Notes: generated from the letters alone by a model not told the origin. A DNA stretch of 64,000 nucleotides from Lichenihabitans psoromatis (GCF_004323635.1 NZ_CP036515.1:4403501-4467500); one strand, 5' to 3'. Positions 8,644-19,515 are shown, counted from the stretch's first letter. Numbers and translations: made by a program.

Positions 8644-9549
8644 TCAGCCGGTTGCCATCGACCGAAGGGGCGGGAACGCTTTGCCACCACGGCCGTCCAG
8701 ACCGCGCCGGTCGAGAAATGCGAGCAAAGTGTCGCCCGGAACCCGACCGCTGGTGAAAAGCGCCGGGATGGCCCTGCTGGACTGGGGCTGCGGATCGGGC
8801 GAGGGATGCGAGCTCTCCCCTTGGGTCAGCACCTGGACGACGCGGCGCGCAATGGCGGGGGCTGGATCGATCCAAGTGACGGGCCAGGGCGCAAGCCGCT
8901 TCATCGTGTCGAGCAGGAGCGGGAAATGCGTGCAAGCCAGCACGACCACGTCGGTCCGGCGTCCGCCTTGATCGACGAAAACCGGCACAATCTCCGCCGA
9001 CACAGCCGCGTCGGACAGCGTTTCGCCTCGCATCGAAGCCTCGACCAAGCTCGCGAGGTGGACCGAGCCGACAAGATCGACGGCGCAGTCGGCCGCGAAG
9101 CTGCGGACGAGATCGCGTGTATAGTCGCGCGCCACCGTGCCCGGCGTCGCCAGAACGCTGATCCGCCGCGACCGAGATTGGGCGGCAGCCGGCTTGATGG
9201 CCGGAACGGTGCCGACGACATTGACAGCCGGCCAGCGCGCCCGCAACGGCTCCAACACGACCGTCGAGGCCGTGTTGCAGGCGATCACCACGACATCCGG
9301 CGCATGGATGTCGATCAGATAGCCCACAACATCGACGACGCGGGCCACGAGGGCAGCCTCTGGCATCTGGCCGTAGGGAAACACCGCATCATCGGCCGCG
9401 AACACGACGTCGGCTCCGGGAAGCGCTTTGACGATCTCGGCCAGAACCGTGAGGCCGCCGAGACCCGAATCGAACACGAGAACCCGTGGCGCTTTGCGTG
9501 AAACACCACTCGCATCGGCTGCGGCGCTCAAGACGTCGCTGTCGGTCAT
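8644..9549 (-). CDS. murI: Glutamate racemase
   Basis: It makes D-glutamate for peptidoglycan by a two-cysteine mechanism. The motifs are FDSGLGGLTVL at residues 26-36, ACNTAST with the first catalytic Cys, and ACTHFPLLL with the second. The ATG at 9549 gives 301 residues. A TTG at 9648 would add 33 residues with no family similarity, but it would overlap the upstream monooxygenase stop, so either start is possible. It is in the middle of a minus-strand set (monooxygenase, murI, hydrolase-TPR). Confidence 0.95.
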   Translation of the reverse strand: MTDSDVLSAAADASGVSRKAPRVLVFDSGLGGLTVLAEIVKALPGADVVFAADDAVFPYGQMPEAALVARVVDVVGYLIDIHAPDVVVIACNTASTVVLEPLRARWPAVNVVGTVPAIKPAAAQSRSRRISVLATPGTVARDYTRDLVRSFAADCAVDLVGSVHLASLVEASMRGETLSDAAVSAEIVPVFVDQGGRRTDVVVLACTHFPLLLDTMKRLAPWPVTWIDPAPAIARRVVQVLTQGESSHPSPDPQPQSSRAIPALFTSGRVPGDTLLAFLDRRGLDGRGGKAFPPLRSMATG

Positions 9550-9640
9550 CGGAACCGCGGGCTGAGTGGCGAGTGAGGCATCATCCTCACCGATGTGCCA
9601 TGCCGGATGCGGCGCATCAACCCGGCGCTGTCCGGGCCGC

Positions 9641-9985
9641 TCAGCCAAGCGCTTCGGTCATCCCGGCAGCGGTGCGCTTGATCGTCTGGATCACCTCGAA
9701 GCCTTCGAATTCGGGATGGCCGATATACATCGGCTTATTCTGGCCCGCACCGCGATGCGAGGCGCGGAACGCCTCGGAGTTGGTCCAGGCCACGAACTGC
9801 TCCCGGTCGGCCCAAATCGTGTGTGAGGAATACAGAATATGATCCTCGCGGTCCGGCCCCTTGAGCATGTGGAACTCGACGAAGCCTGGAACGGTATCGA
9901 GGTTCGATTCGCGCGACAGCCATAGATCCTCGAACACCTGCTCCTGGCCTTTGAGGACCTTGAACCGGTTCATGGCGATAAACAT
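9641..9985 (-). CDS. Antibiotic-biosynthesis-monooxygenase-fold protein, IsdG/HmuQ-like
   Basis: A 114-residue dimeric ferredoxin-like (ABM) domain protein. The start FIAMNRFKV and the blocks PGFVEFHMLKGP, LYSSHTIWADREQFVAWTNSEAFRASH match IsdG/HmuQ-type haem-degrading monooxygenases of rhizobia, and the last His could be the haem ligand. The ATG at 9985 follows a GGAG site at suitable spacing; upstream in-frame codons encode low-complexity arginine-rich sequence. It is upstream of murI. Haem degradation is the best guess; other small ABM enzymes oxidise quinones or are uncharacterised. Confidence 0.75.
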   Translation of the reverse strand: MFIAMNRFKVLKGQEQVFEDLWLSRESNLDTVPGFVEFHMLKGPDREDHILYSSHTIWADREQFVAWTNSEAFRASHRGAGQNKPMYIGHPEFEGFEVIQTIKRTAAGMTEALG

Positions 9986-10342
9986 GCGACGTCTCCGTGC
10001 TGATGGGTTGCTGGCGCTCGACCCTGATCCTCTATAGGGCATGTCGACGCCATCGCCGATGCGGCATCGGTGGCGATCCTGATCCGCATTTGCGGCGTAT
10101 CGGCCATCGCTTCGTTGACTTCAGCGTCAAAACGCCCTAACGACGCTTCTCCGCCGACAGCGTCCACGCGACCTGACGGCCGGTAGCTACGAGGTTTCCG
10201 GGATTATCCCGCCTCCGGCGACGCACCCGCGGTTTTTCACTCGACGCAGTGTAAGGCCTGTCGGCTTCCGCGTCTCGTTTTCGGACGAGACACGGCAGCA
10301 CAGGAGGGCGCGTTCCTCAATCCACTCACGCGAGGAATTGCG
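9986..10342. other. Intergenic region and rpsD leader
   Basis: This 357-base gap lies between the divergent monooxygenase and rpsD genes. It should hold promoters for both. I see no tRNA or convincing small ORF. Near its right end (10272-10291) is a 7-bp perfect stem GTCTCGT/ACGAGAC with a TTTCGG loop, about 50 bases before rpsD, and the rpsD ribosome site GAGG. S4 autoregulates translation in some bacteria, so the hairpin could be part of a regulatory leader, but this is only a possibility. Confidence 0.4.
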
Positions 10343-10960
10343 ATGACGAAGCGCGCAGAATCGAAGTATAAAATTGACCGCCGCCTTGGCCAGAACATCT
10401 GGGGCCGTCCGAAGAGCCCGGTCAATCGCCGCGAATACGGCCCTGGCCAGCATGGCCAGCGCCGCAAGGGCAAGCCGACCGATTTCGGCACCCAGCTCAA
10501 GGCCAAGCAGAAGATGAAAGGCTATTACGGCAACATTTCCGAGAAGCAATTCCGGAAATATTACGCCGAAGCCATTCGTCAAAAAGGCGATTCGAGCCAG
10601 AACCTCGTCGGCCTTCTCGAGCGTCGCCTCGATGCGGTTGTGTACCGCTGCAAGTTCGTCCCGACCGTCTTCGCGGCACGTCAATTCGTCAACCACGGTC
10701 ACGTCCGGGTTAACGGTCGTCGCGTCAACATCTCGTCCTATCAGGTCAAGGTCGGCGATCTGATCGAGGTCAAGGATGCGTCCAAGCAGCTCGCCGTCGT
10801 GCTCGAAGCCGTGCAGCTCGCAGAACGCGACGTGCCGGATTATTACGAAATCGACCACACCAAGATGACCGCCAAGATGACCCGCGTGCCCGGCCTGACC
10901 GAGGTTCCCTACCCGGTTCAGATGGAACCGAACCTCGTGATCGAGTTCTATTCGCGCTAA
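10343..10960 (+). CDS. rpsD: 30S ribosomal protein S4
   Basis: A primary 16S rRNA-binding protein that nucleates 30S assembly. The 205-residue sequence begins [20 protein letters not shown], as in alphaproteobacterial S4, and has the S4 RNA-binding domain at about residues 94-155 ([29 protein letters not shown]). It is a single-gene unit with its own strong terminator, unlike the enterobacterial arrangement in the alpha operon; an isolated rpsD is normal for this group. Confidence 0.98.
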   Translation: MTKRAESKYKIDRRLGQNIWGRPKSPVNRREYGPGQHGQRRKGKPTDFGTQLKAKQKMKGYYGNISEKQFRKYYAEAIRQKGDSSQNLVGLLERRLDAVVYRCKFVPTVFAARQFVNHGHVRVNGRRVNISSYQVKVGDLIEVKDASKQLAVVLEAVQLAERDVPDYYEIDHTKMTAKMTRVPGLTEVPYPVQMEPNLVIEFYSR

Positions 10961-10990
10961 AATCCGGTAGGGTTCGTCCGTACCAGATCA

Positions 10991-11023
10991 AGCCGGTCCG
11001 CCTCGAGCGGACCGGCTTTTTTG
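10991..11023 (+). terminator. Rho-independent terminator of rpsD
   Basis: A perfect 11-bp stem (AGCCGGTCCGC / GCGGACCGGCT) with a 5-base loop is followed directly by a run of T. It lies 30 bases after the rpsD stop. Confidence 0.9.
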
Positions 11024-11066
11024 TTTGTATAGCGCCGCTCCAAGCCTGACGTTCGGGTTGCTCTAA

Positions 11067-11081
11067 GAACAAAAGAAGAAC
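11067..11081. promoter_or_regulatory. LexA/SOS box upstream of recA
   Basis: GAACAAAAGAAGAAC fits exactly the alphaproteobacterial LexA operator GAAC-N7-GAAC. It lies 75 bases before the recA start, the position expected for an operator overlapping the promoter. Confidence 0.85.
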
Positions 11082-11155
11082 TTGTAAAAGGGAACAAACC
11101 ACGTACATTGATCCTGTTGCGGCGTCCCGGCGCGCATGTCAAAAGGATTGCACTC

Positions 11156-12247
11156 ATGAGCCAAGCGAATCTTCGCCTCGTGGAAGGAACCTCCGTGGAC
11201 AAGACTAAGGCGCTCGAAGCAGCGCTCTCGCAGATCGAACGAGCTTTCGGCAAAGGTTCGATCATGCGGCTTGGCAAGAACCAGAAAGCCGTGGAAATCG
11301 AGACCATCCCGACCGGCTCACTCGGTTTGGACATAGCGCTTGGCGTCGGCGGTCTGCCGCGCGGACGCGTGATCGAGATCTACGGTCCGGAATCTTCCGG
11401 AAAGACGACGCTGACGCTCCATGTGATCGCCGAGGCGCAGAAGCGCGGGGGTGTCTGTGCCTTCGTCGATGCGGAACATGCGCTCGACCCGGTCTATGCC
11501 CGCAAGCTCGGCGTCAATCTCGAAGATTTGCTGATCTCACAGCCCGATACGGGCGAGCAGGCTCTCGAGATCACCGATACGCTGGTGCGGTCGGGAGCGG
11601 TCGATGTTCTCGTGGTCGATTCGGTGGCGGCGCTGACGCCCCGCGCCGAGATCGAAGGCGAGATGGGCGACGTGCAGCCCGGCCTGCAGGCTCGTCTAAT
11701 GAGCCAGGCTCTTCGCAAGCTGACGGCTTCGATCTCGCGGTCGAACACGATGGTGATCTTCATCAATCAGATCCGCATGAAGATCGGCGTGATGTATGGC
11801 TCGCCAGAGACGACGACGGGCGGCAATGCCCTGAAGTTCTACGCATCCGTACGTCTCGACATTCGCCGGATCGGTGCCATCAAGGATCGCGACGAGGTGA
11901 TCGGCAACCAGACCCGCGTCAAGGTGGTCAAGAATAAGGTGGCTCCGCCATTCAAAGAGGTCGAATTCGACATCATGTATGGTGAAGGCATCTCCAAGGT
12001 CGGCGAATTGGTCGATCTTGGCGTGAAGGCCGGTGTCGTCGAGAAATCCGGGGCCTGGTTCTCGTGGGACAGCCAGCGACTCGGCCAAGGTCGCGAAAAC
12101 GCAAAAGCATTCCTCAAAGCGAACCCCGATGCGGCGCGGACGATCGAGCAGGCGATCCGCGAGAATTCCGGGCTGATCGCCGAGAAGATCCTAGGCGCTC
12201 CGGAAGCCGACAACGACGATGACGATGTGTCGGCCGCCGAAGCCTGA
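11156..12247 (+). CDS. recA: Recombinase RecA
   Basis: The strand-exchange ATPase of homologous recombination and coprotease for LexA. The Walker A motif GPESSGKTT is at residues 77-85. The surrounding core ([21 protein letters not shown]) and the DNA-binding loop regions are intact. The length of 363 residues and the acidic C-terminal tail (DNDDDD) are typical. The ATG at 11156 follows an AAGG site; a TTG upstream adds unrelated residues. Expression should be SOS-induced through the box at 11067-11081. A terminator follows, and alaS is next, the usual order in this group. Confidence 0.98.
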   Translation: MSQANLRLVEGTSVDKTKALEAALSQIERAFGKGSIMRLGKNQKAVEIETIPTGSLGLDIALGVGGLPRGRVIEIYGPESSGKTTLTLHVIAEAQKRGGVCAFVDAEHALDPVYARKLGVNLEDLLISQPDTGEQALEITDTLVRSGAVDVLVVDSVAALTPRAEIEGEMGDVQPGLQARLMSQALRKLTASISRSNTMVIFINQIRMKIGVMYGSPETTTGGNALKFYASVRLDIRRIGAIKDRDEVIGNQTRVKVVKNKVAPPFKEVEFDIMYGEGISKVGELVDLGVKAGVVEKSGAWFSWDSQRLGQGRENAKAFLKANPDAARTIEQAIRENSGLIAEKILGAPEADNDDDDVSAAEA

Positions 12248-12284
12248 TCCTGTCTGACGTCCTGCATTCACTGGAGCGTCGATC

Positions 12285-12318
12285 AACCGGTCACGACATG
12301 TCGCGACCGGTTTTCTTT
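12285..12318 (+). terminator. Rho-independent terminator of recA
   Basis: Arms AACCGGTC and GACCGGTT enclose a partly self-complementary centre (CGACATGTCG), so the hairpin is long. It is followed by TTTTCTTTT. It lies about 40 bases after the recA stop. Confidence 0.8.
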
Positions 12319-12535
12319 TGCCTCGGAAACGTCTTAGAACGTCTCCTGGGCCGGCAGTTTGCCGGATCGCGGGCACCGCCGACTCGTCGGGATCGAAAAT
12401 CCAGCGAGACGGGCCGACATGCCCAACCTTCCGAGTGGATCGAGGCGGCAGTTGCCACCTCCGTCAGCAGTTTTAGTCCTGAACAGATCGGCGCCCCGCC
12501 GAGGCTGTTCTCGTGAGAGCGTCGAGTCATACGGC

Positions 12536-15217
12536 ATGAGCAGCGTCAACGACATCCGGTCGACCTTCCTCGATTTCTATCATGCGAACGGTCACGAGGT
12601 CGTCCCCTCCAGCCCCCTCGTGCCACGCAACGACCCGACGCTGATGTTCACCAATGCGGGCATGGTGCAATTCAAGAACGTTTTCACCGGCATCGAAAAG
12701 CGGCCCTACTGTCGCGCCACGACGGCACAGAAATGCGTCCGGGCTGGAGGCAAGCACAACGATCTCGACAATGTCGGCTACACGGCCCGGCATCACACCT
12801 TTTTCGAAATGCTCGGCAATTTCTCGTTCGGCGACTATTTCAAGCCGCAGGCGATCGAACTCGCCTGGACCTTGATCACCAAACATTTCGCTCTCGATCG
12901 CGACAAACTGCTGGTCACGGTCTACCACGATGACGACGAAGCCTTCGATCTATGGAAGAAGATCGCGGGTTTCCACGACGACCGCATCATCCGGATCGCC
13001 TCGTCGGATAATTTCTGGGCGATGGGCGACACCGGCCCATGCGGACCATGTTCCGAAATCTTCTACGACCAGGGCGAAAGCCTGTTTGGCGGCCCTCCTG
13101 GGAGCGCCGATCAGGACGGCGACCGGTTCCTAGAATTCTGGAACCTCGTGTTCATGCAATTCGAGCAAGTCGGCCCGGGCGAGCGTCTGGCGCTGCCGCG
13201 TCCCTCGATCGACACCGGCATGGGCCTCGAGCGGATCGCCGCCATTCTTCAAGGCGTCAAATCGAACTACGACACCGATCTGATGCGAAGCCTCATCATG
13301 GCCGTCGCCTCCGCGACCGGCGTCGACCCGGACGGCCCGCAGCAGGCGAGCCATCGGATTATCGCCGACCATCTTCGTGCCACGTCATTCCTGATCGCCG
13401 ATGGCGTCGACCCCTCGAACGAGGGGCGCGGCTACGTGCTTCGGCGCATCATGCGTCGCGCCATGCGGCATGCTCAGTTGCTTGGCGCGCGCGACCCGCT
13501 GATGTGGCGGCTCGTCCCGGCTCTGGTTCGCGAGATGGGTCAGGCCTATCCCGAACTCGTGCAAGGCGAAGCGCGGATCGCCGAAATCCTGCAACTGGAA
13601 GAGACGCGGTTCAGGACCACATTGGCGCGTGGTTTGACGATCCTCGACGAGGAAACCAAGTCGCTGGCGCCAGGCGCGGTCCTGTCGGGAGATGTCGCGT
13701 TCAAGCTTTACGACACGTTCGGTTTTCCGCTGGACCTGACGCAAGACGCTCTGCGTGGCCGCGACATGACGGTGGACGAGGCGGCTTTCGCGACCGCGAT
13801 GGAGCGTCAACGGGCCGATGCCCGCAAGGCGTGGACCGGCTCAGGCGAAGCCGCCACCGAAACGGTGTGGTTCGGTCTGCGTGAGCGAACCGGGGCGACG
13901 GAATTCCTCGGCTATTCGACCGAACGCGCCGAAGGCATCGTGACTGGCATCGTGGGAGGCGGCACCGAGGTGCGGTCCCTGTCGACCGGCGAGAGTGGCT
14001 ACCTTATTCTCAACCAGACCCCCTTCTATGCCGAATCCGGCGGGCAGGTTGGCGATACGGGAACGATGCTCGGAGCCGGGCTCCGCCTGCGGGTCACCGA
14101 CACGACCAAGAAGCTTGGTGACCTCTTCGTTCATGCGGTCACGGTCGAGGAGGGCGAGGTGACGATCGGCGTGCCGCTCGATCTCGTGGTCGACCATACC
14201 CGCCGCAGAGCGATCCGCGCCAACCACTCGGCCACCCATCTTCTGCACGAAGCGCTTCGGCTCGTGCTGGGTCCGCATGTCGCCCAAAAGGGATCGCTGG
14301 TCGATCCCGACCGGCTGCGGTTCGACTTTTCACACCAGAAGCCGATCACGGATGCCGAACTGATCGCCGTCGAGGATATCGCCAATCGGATCGTGCTGCA
14401 GAACGAACCGGTCGTGACCCGCCTGATGGGGATCGAGGATGCGCGATCGAGCGGCGCGCGCGCCTTGTTCGGCGAGAAATATGGCGACGAGGTCCGGGTC
14501 GTGTCGATGGGCCGAAGCGAAGCCACCGATGGCGACGCCGCACTGGCCTATTCGATCGAACTCTGCGGCGGCACGCATGCGGCGCGCACAGGCGACATCG
14601 GTCTCATCAGCGTGGTGGGTGAGAGCTCGGTCGCCTCCGGCGTTCGCCGGCTCGAGGCGCGCACCGGCGAGGCCGCACGTCATCATCTGAACCGGGAAGC
14701 GGCTCGGACACGCGCTTTGGCCGATCTCTTAAAGGCCAGCCCCGAGCAGGCCGCCGAGCGTCTCCATGCCTTGATCGAGGATCGCCGCAAGCTGGACCGC
14801 GAGTTGGCGGAGGCTCGGAAGCGGCTTGCGATGGGTGGTCCAGCCTCGGGCGACGCCAAAAATGGGATGCGGTCAGTTGCCGGTGTGACCCTGATGGCGC
14901 GCGCCATCACGGGCGTCGACATGAAGGATCTGAAGGGCTTGGCCGACGAAGCCAAGACCGCGATCGGATCGGGAGTTGTCGCAATCGTCGGCGTGTCGGA
15001 CGACGGGAAGGCCAGTATCGTGGTCGCCGTGACGCCAGACCTGACGGACCGGCTGAGTGCGGTCGACCTCGTTCGCGCCGCCTCCGAAAAGCTTGGCGGT
15101 AAGGGCGGTGGGGGTCGACCCGACATGGCACAGGCCGGTGGTCCGGACGGCCATGCCGCAGAGGCCGCCTTGCAGGCGGTGTCGGACGCGATGGCGCATC
15201 GTATCGCCGCCGAGTGA
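12536..15217 (+). CDS. alaS: Alanyl-tRNA synthetase
   Basis: A class II synthetase of 893 residues that charges tRNA-Ala and edits mischarged Ser and Gly. The start [20 protein letters not shown] is the family N-terminus, so the ATG at 12536 is preferred over a 59-residue upstream extension. The catalytic domain covers residues 1 to about 240. The editing domain carries [12 protein letters not shown] and the zinc-site CGGTH motif. A C-terminal oligomerisation domain (DHHA1) ends with the glycine-rich [14 protein letters not shown]. The stop overlaps the GTG start of the following K+ channel gene by GTGA, so these unrelated genes are translationally coupled. Confidence 0.98.
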   Translation: MSSVNDIRSTFLDFYHANGHEVVPSSPLVPRNDPTLMFTNAGMVQFKNVFTGIEKRPYCRATTAQKCVRAGGKHNDLDNVGYTARHHTFFEMLGNFSFGDYFKPQAIELAWTLITKHFALDRDKLLVTVYHDDDEAFDLWKKIAGFHDDRIIRIASSDNFWAMGDTGPCGPCSEIFYDQGESLFGGPPGSADQDGDRFLEFWNLVFMQFEQVGPGERLALPRPSIDTGMGLERIAAILQGVKSNYDTDLMRSLIMAVASATGVDPDGPQQASHRIIADHLRATSFLIADGVDPSNEGRGYVLRRIMRRAMRHAQLLGARDPLMWRLVPALVREMGQAYPELVQGEARIAEILQLEETRFRTTLARGLTILDEETKSLAPGAVLSGDVAFKLYDTFGFPLDLTQDALRGRDMTVDEAAFATAMERQRADARKAWTGSGEAATETVWFGLRERTGATEFLGYSTERAEGIVTGIVGGGTEVRSLSTGESGYLILNQTPFYAESGGQVGDTGTMLGAGLRLRVTDTTKKLGDLFVHAVTVEEGEVTIGVPLDLVVDHTRRRAIRANHSATHLLHEALRLVLGPHVAQKGSLVDPDRLRFDFSHQKPITDAELIAVEDIANRIVLQNEPVVTRLMGIEDARSSGARALFGEKYGDEVRVVSMGRSEATDGDAALAYSIELCGGTHAARTGDIGLISVVGESSVASGVRRLEARTGEAARHHLNREAARTRALADLLKASPEQAAERLHALIEDRRKLDRELAEARKRLAMGGPASGDAKNGMRSVAGVTLMARAITGVDMKDLKGLADEAKTAIGSGVVAIVGVSDDGKASIVVAVTPDLTDRLSAVDLVRAASEKLGGKGGGGRPDMAQAGGPDGHAAEAALQAVSDAMAHRIAAE

Positions 15218-16407
15218 GCGTTGCCACGCCCCGAACGGCTTGGTTTCGGGCGCGGCTCGATCTACATGCGCTGTTCGATGAAGCGGACACGCAGAATTGG
15301 CCCGCGACGATCGTACGCCGGGGGCTGATCGGCCTCGTGCTGATCAGCGTTGCCAGCATCGTGCTGGAAACCGTGCCGGATCTCGCTGCAGCTTATGGCG
15401 CGTGGTTTCTCGGGATCGAAGATGTCGCGGTCGCGATCTTTTCGATCGAATATATCCTGCGCCTGTGGAGCGCACCCGAAGAGCCGAACTATTCCGGATC
15501 TGGTGAATGGGCGGCCCGCTGGGCCTTCGCCCGCTCGCTTCCAGCACTCATCGACCTAATCTCGATCCTGCCGACCATTGCCGGTCTCATCCTGTCGGCC
15601 CACCTGAAAATCTTCCTGCTGCTCCGACTGCTGCGGTTCTTCAAGCTCGCGCGCTATTCGCCGGGCATGCGCTCGCTCGCCAAGGTGCTCGAGGCCGAAC
15701 GCAAGGCGCTTCTGGCGTCGGCGATCATTCTTCTCGGCTTCGTCATCCTCGCGGCCGCCGCCATGTATAGCGCCGAACACGACGCCCAGCCCGACAAACT
15801 CGGCTCGATCCCGGCCGCGATGTGGTGGGCGATCGTCACCCTGACGACCGTGGGTTATGGAGACGTCTACCCGATCACGGTGGTGGGCCGGCTGGTCGCC
15901 AGCGTCACCATGGTGTTCGGGCTGATGATGTTGGCTCTGCCGGTCGGCATCGTGGCGACCGCCTTTGCCGAAGAAATCCATCGTCGCGAGTTCGTCGTCA
16001 CCTGGGGCATGATCGCGCGCATTCCGCTTTTCGCGACCTTGTCGGCCAGCGAAATCGGTGAGATCACCCGTTTCCTGAATGCCAGGATGGTGTCGAAGGG
16101 AACAGCCGTCGTTCGCCAAGGCGAGGACGCTCGGTCCATGTTTCTTATCGCCAGCGGTGAGGTCGAAGTGGAGTTGCCGAATGGTCCGGTGAGGCTCGGC
16201 GAGGGACACTTCTTCGGCGAACGAGCCTTGCTTGAAAACTCCAAGCGCTCAGCGACCGTCCGCGCCACCGAGACGACGCGGCTGCTGGTGCTGGAAGCGT
16301 CTGATCTCCGCGTCATGATGGACCGCAACCCGGCGATCGCGCAGCGGATTCGTGGCGTCGCGGAACAGCGGCAGGCCGACAATGCCAAAAACGAGGATGC
16401 TGACTAA
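15214..16407 (+). CDS. Cyclic-nucleotide-gated potassium channel, MloK1-like
   Basis: A 397-residue inner-membrane channel. Six membrane segments lie between about residues 33 and 255, with the K+ selectivity filter [10 protein letters not shown] at 211-220. The S4 helix has few arginines ([13 protein letters not shown]), as in the weakly voltage-sensing MloK1. A cyclic-nucleotide-binding domain fills about residues 275-385, with the phosphate-binding cassette [19 protein letters not shown], including the cAMP-contacting Glu and Arg. The GTG start at 15214 overlaps the alaS stop. cAMP opening of K+ flux is the expected activity by analogy. Confidence 0.9.
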   Translation: MSVATPRTAWFRARLDLHALFDEADTQNWPATIVRRGLIGLVLISVASIVLETVPDLAAAYGAWFLGIEDVAVAIFSIEYILRLWSAPEEPNYSGSGEWAARWAFARSLPALIDLISILPTIAGLILSAHLKIFLLLRLLRFFKLARYSPGMRSLAKVLEAERKALLASAIILLGFVILAAAAMYSAEHDAQPDKLGSIPAAMWWAIVTLTTVGYGDVYPITVVGRLVASVTMVFGLMMLALPVGIVATAFAEEIHRREFVVTWGMIARIPLFATLSASEIGEITRFLNARMVSKGTAVVRQGEDARSMFLIASGEVEVELPNGPVRLGEGHFFGERALLENSKRSATVRATETTRLLVLEASDLRVMMDRNPAIAQRIRGVAEQRQADNAKNEDAD

Positions 16408-16581
16408 ACGCGCGCGCCGGTCGCAGGCGAACGAATGTGCGCCGATGTCGGAACTGAAGCGAAAGCTTGGCATTCCTTTCCAGCAGCCGGCGGTGTCCGC
16501 GAGGCACGACCGGTGGATGCAGCACCTCAACCAAGCCGCGGCGGGCGCGAACGGTTTGGGCGAGTCGAGGGAGACCGTAAA

Positions 16582-16764
16582 ATGAATTTTGGAAATCTAT
16601 TGCACTGGGCGATCATTTTTTTGGTCGTCGCACTTGTGGCTGGCATCTTCGGCTTTGGCGGCTTGGCCGGCACCGCCATGGAAGGTGCGCGTCTGTTGTT
16701 CTGGGTCGCGATCGTTTTGCTGGTGATCTCGCTGATCTTCGGCTTCATGCGACGAGGCGTATGA
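16582..16764 (+). CDS. DUF1328 small membrane protein (YtjA type)
   Basis: A 60-residue protein with two hydrophobic helices (LLHWAIIFLVVALVAGIFGF and LLFWVAIVLLVISLIFGFM) joined by a short GLAGTAMEGA loop, the DUF1328 pattern. Its function is unknown; members are common in proteobacteria and often stress-induced. The ATG follows GAGGGAG. The same reading frame is open upstream for about 49 codons, but that part has no family similarity. A bidirectional terminator follows. Confidence 0.85.
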   Translation: MNFGNLLHWAIIFLVVALVAGIFGFGGLAGTAMEGARLLFWVAIVLLVISLIFGFMRRGV

Positions 16765-16789
16765 CCGCACGCGCATCGGTCTAAAAACA

Positions 16790-16817
16790 AAGCCCGGCTC
16801 TCACGAGCCGGGCTTTT
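16790..16817. terminator. Bidirectional terminator between DUF1328 gene and icd
   Basis: An 11-bp stem AAGCCCGGCTC / GAGCCGGGCTT with a TCAC loop has a T-run on the plus side. On the minus side an A-rich flank reads as a T-rich tail. It can serve both convergent genes. Confidence 0.85.
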
Positions 16818-16843
16818 CATCGGATCGACCAGCCCGACAGGGT

Positions 16844-18058
16844 TCAGGCCGCCATGGCAACTTTCAGGTTGCTGTCGATCTTGTCCAGGAAGCCGCTTGT
16901 CGAAAGCCATTTTTGGTCGGGACCGACCAGCAATGCCAGATCCTTGGTCATGAAGCCGGCCTCGACCGTGTCGATGCAGACCTTTTCGAGCGTCGTCGCG
17001 AAACGAGAGAGCTCGGCATTGCCATCGAGCTTGGCCCGATGCTCCAAACCGCGGGTCCAGGCGAAGATCGAGGCGATCGAATTGGTCGAGGTCTCCCGGC
17101 CTTTCTGATGCTCGCGATAGTGGCGGGTCACGGTCCCGTGGGCGGCTTCCGCCTCCACGGTCTTGCCATCGGGCGTCATCAGAACCGAGGTCATCAACCC
17201 GAGCGATCCGAAGCCCTGCGCCACCGTGTCGGACTGCACATCGCCATCGTAGTTCTTGCAGGCCCAAACATAGCCGCCCGACCACTTCATCGCCGAGGCG
17301 ACCATGTCGTCAATCAGGCGGTGCTCGTAGGTGATCCCGAGTGTCGCGAATTTCGACTTGAACTCAGCTTCATAGACCTCCTGGAAGATGTCTTTGAAGC
17401 GCCCGTCATAGACCTTGAGAATCGTATTCTTGGTCGACAGATAGACCGGATATTTCCGCATGAGCCCGTAATTGAGCGAGGCGCGGGCGAAGTCGCGGAT
17501 CGAATCGTCCAGGTTATACATCGACAGCGAGACGCCGGCGCCGGGGAACTTGAAAACTTCCTTCTCGATGACCTGGCCATCATCGCCCTCGAAACGGATC
17601 GTCAGGCGCCCCTTGCCTGGCACGATGAAATCCGTGGCGCGATATTGGTCGCCGTAGGCGTGGCGCCCGATCACGATCGGCTGCGTCCAGCCCGGCACCA
17701 GTCGCGGCACGTTCCTGGCGATGATCGGCTCGCGGAAGATCACGCCGCCGAGGATGTTGCGGATGGTGCCGTTCGGCGATCGCCACATCTCTTTCAGCTT
17801 GAATTCCGCGACGCGCGCCTCGTCCGGCGTGATGGTGGCGCATTTCACGCCGGCGCCGTGCCGCTTGATGGCCTCGGCTGCATCGACCGTCACCTTGTCG
17901 GAGGTTTCGTCGCGGTGCTGGACCGAAAGATCGTAATAATCGAGGTCGATATCGAGATAGGGATGGATCAGCTTGTCGCGAATGGTGTGCCAGATGATAC
18001 GGGTCATCTCGTCGCCGTCGAGTTCGACGAGCGGGTTTGCAACCTTGATCTTATTCAT
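16844..18058 (-). CDS. icd: NADP-dependent isocitrate dehydrogenase
   Basis: A TCA-cycle enzyme that oxidises isocitrate to 2-oxoglutarate. The 404-residue length and the start [20 protein letters not shown] identify the homodimeric eukaryote-like class II enzyme usual in alphaproteobacteria, not the E. coli type. The substrate region [12 protein letters not shown] and the metal and NADP regions ([34 protein letters not shown]) are intact. The ATG at 18058 follows a GAGG site; a longer reading of 58 residues is unrelated to the family. It is divergent from trmJ. Confidence 0.97.
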   Translation of the reverse strand: MNKIKVANPLVELDGDEMTRIIWHTIRDKLIHPYLDIDLDYYDLSVQHRDETSDKVTVDAAEAIKRHGAGVKCATITPDEARVAEFKLKEMWRSPNGTIRNILGGVIFREPIIARNVPRLVPGWTQPIVIGRHAYGDQYRATDFIVPGKGRLTIRFEGDDGQVIEKEVFKFPGAGVSLSMYNLDDSIRDFARASLNYGLMRKYPVYLSTKNTILKVYDGRFKDIFQEVYEAEFKSKFATLGITYEHRLIDDMVASAMKWSGGYVWACKNYDGDVQSDTVAQGFGSLGLMTSVLMTPDGKTVEAEAAHGTVTRHYREHQKGRETSTNSIASIFAWTRGLEHRAKLDGNAELSRFATTLEKVCIDTVEAGFMTKDLALLVGPDQKWLSTSGFLDKIDSNLKVAMAA

Positions 18059-18276
18059 GCGACGCGCCTCATGTGACGGTTGGCCTTGATGCCGTTGCGG
18101 CCGGGTCGGGCGGAATTTCCATCCCGACGCAGCAGCCGTATCCGGCGTGGATGATCCTCGTGCAGATCTCGCGTCAGCGGACGTGCCCTCGAAACAGCGT
18201 TTCGCTATAACATCGGCCGCGGACGCGACCAAGCATGCAGCCGCGACGTCGTCGTGGATTGCTGGAAGGCAGAAGA

Positions 18277-19104
18277 ATGGTCGGGGCCGGAACGGATCGA
18301 ACCAAACCCATGGTGGAGGGCGGCCCCGCCATCATCCTGGTACGCCCGCAATTGGCCGTGAATATCGGCACGGCCGCGCGCGCCATGGCGAATTTCGGCC
18401 TGTCGGATCTTCGGCTGGTCGCGCCGCGCGCAGGGTGGCCCCCGGCCGAGGAATACCGCGCCATGGCCGAAGCTGCGGCAGCCGGAGCGACGCCGTTGCT
18501 CGACCAAGCCAAGCTCTACGACACGGTCCAGGACGCGGTCGCGGATCTCAATTGTCTGTGGGCCACGACGGCGCGGGAGCGCGGCCAAGGCAAGCGTCTT
18601 GTCGAGCCCGACATCGCGATGGCGGAGGTGGCTGACGGGCACATCAATCGGCAGGAGCGTCACGGCATTCTGTTCGGCCCCGAGCGCACGGGCCTCAATA
18701 ACGACGAGGTCGCCCTAGCCGACGTCATCGTGACCTTCCCGGTCAGCCCCACCTATGGCTCGTTGAATCTCGCTCAGGCGGTTTTGCTGATGGGTTACGA
18801 GTGGCGGAAAGCGCAAGATCGGCCCGCACCCGCGGCCCCAATCGAGCGTTCTCCGCGTGCGCCGCGCGATCAGGTCATCGCGTTCTTCAACTATCTCGAA
18901 ACCGAGTTGACCGAGGCAGGTTACTTCCGCCCCGATGACAAGCAACCGGTCATGCGCCGCAACCTGCGAAACATCCTGCATCGGCTGGCCATGACGGAGC
19001 AGGACGTGCGGACACTCCGTGGCGCGGTCGTCCGTCTGGTGAGCGGACGTCGAGTCGATACACCGCGAACGATCAAGCGGGCTCCGGGGGCTGACCCTGA
19101 ATGA
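18277..19104 (+). CDS. trmJ: tRNA/rRNA 2'-O-methyltransferase, TrmJ-like
   Basis: A SPOUT-fold SAM-dependent enzyme expected to 2'-O-methylate position 32 of tRNAs. The motifs [38 protein letters not shown] and GSLNLAQAV build the trefoil-knot cofactor site. A helical C-terminal extension (about residues 180-255) resembles TrmJ. The ATG at 18277 has an AAGGCAGAAG site ahead; the next ATG, 11 codons on, is also possible. It is divergent from icd and convergent with a small secreted-protein gene. Confidence 0.88.
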   Translation: MVGAGTDRTKPMVEGGPAIILVRPQLAVNIGTAARAMANFGLSDLRLVAPRAGWPPAEEYRAMAEAAAAGATPLLDQAKLYDTVQDAVADLNCLWATTARERGQGKRLVEPDIAMAEVADGHINRQERHGILFGPERTGLNNDEVALADVIVTFPVSPTYGSLNLAQAVLLMGYEWRKAQDRPAPAAPIERSPRAPRDQVIAFFNYLETELTEAGYFRPDDKQPVMRRNLRNILHRLAMTEQDVRTLRGAVVRLVSGRRVDTPRTIKRAPGADPE

Positions 19105-19123
19105 ACGACGATCGAACGACGGC

Positions 19124-19393
19124 TCAACAACCTTTGCAGATCGTCATTTTCTTATCGTTCTTTTTTTCTTCCCGCATATCGGATTGGGTCGTCCCACCGA
19201 CGGATGGCTTTCCGGCGCCCATCCGCTTCTTCTGTGGGGACACGGTTCCGCCGGACGGGGCAGACTGAACTGTGTTCCCGCCACTCGATGATTGCGACGG
19301 CGTCGACGGACTGGTGGTCTGGGCTTCAGCCACCATCTGATAAGGGCAAAGTGACATCAGCGACGCAACGACCAATAAAGGCACCATCCGCAT
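19124..19393 (-). CDS. Small exported protein with C-terminal Cys-x2-Cys
   Basis: An 89-residue protein starts with an obvious signal peptide (RMVPLLVVASLMSLCPYQMVAEA, probable cleavage after AEA). A low-complexity Ser/Thr/Gly/Pro region follows (SPSTPSQSSSGGN), then a basic stretch, and the chain ends ICKGC. The ATG at 19393 follows a strong AAGGAG site, better than upstream ATG codons at 19417. No family was recognised. The terminal cysteine pair could bind a metal or form a disulfide in the periplasm. Confidence 0.65.
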   Translation of the reverse strand: MRMVPLLVVASLMSLCPYQMVAEAQTTSPSTPSQSSSGGNTVQSAPSGGTVSPQKKRMGAGKPSVGGTTQSDMREEKKNDKKMTICKGC

Positions 19394-19515
19394 GACCAGT
19401 CTCCTTTTTTGAGGCATCAACGGGCCGTCACTGAAATAGGTTGCTTCTTCCACCTACGCTCCAACATGCCTCGCCCGCTGGCTTTGGCATGTCTGCTTTT
19501 CGAGGGCCAAGATCA

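Noticed and set aside
9895..9920. GGTTCGATTC, similar to a tRNA T-loop
   Set aside because: It is inside the monooxygenase coding sequence and no acceptor, D or anticodon arms pair around it.
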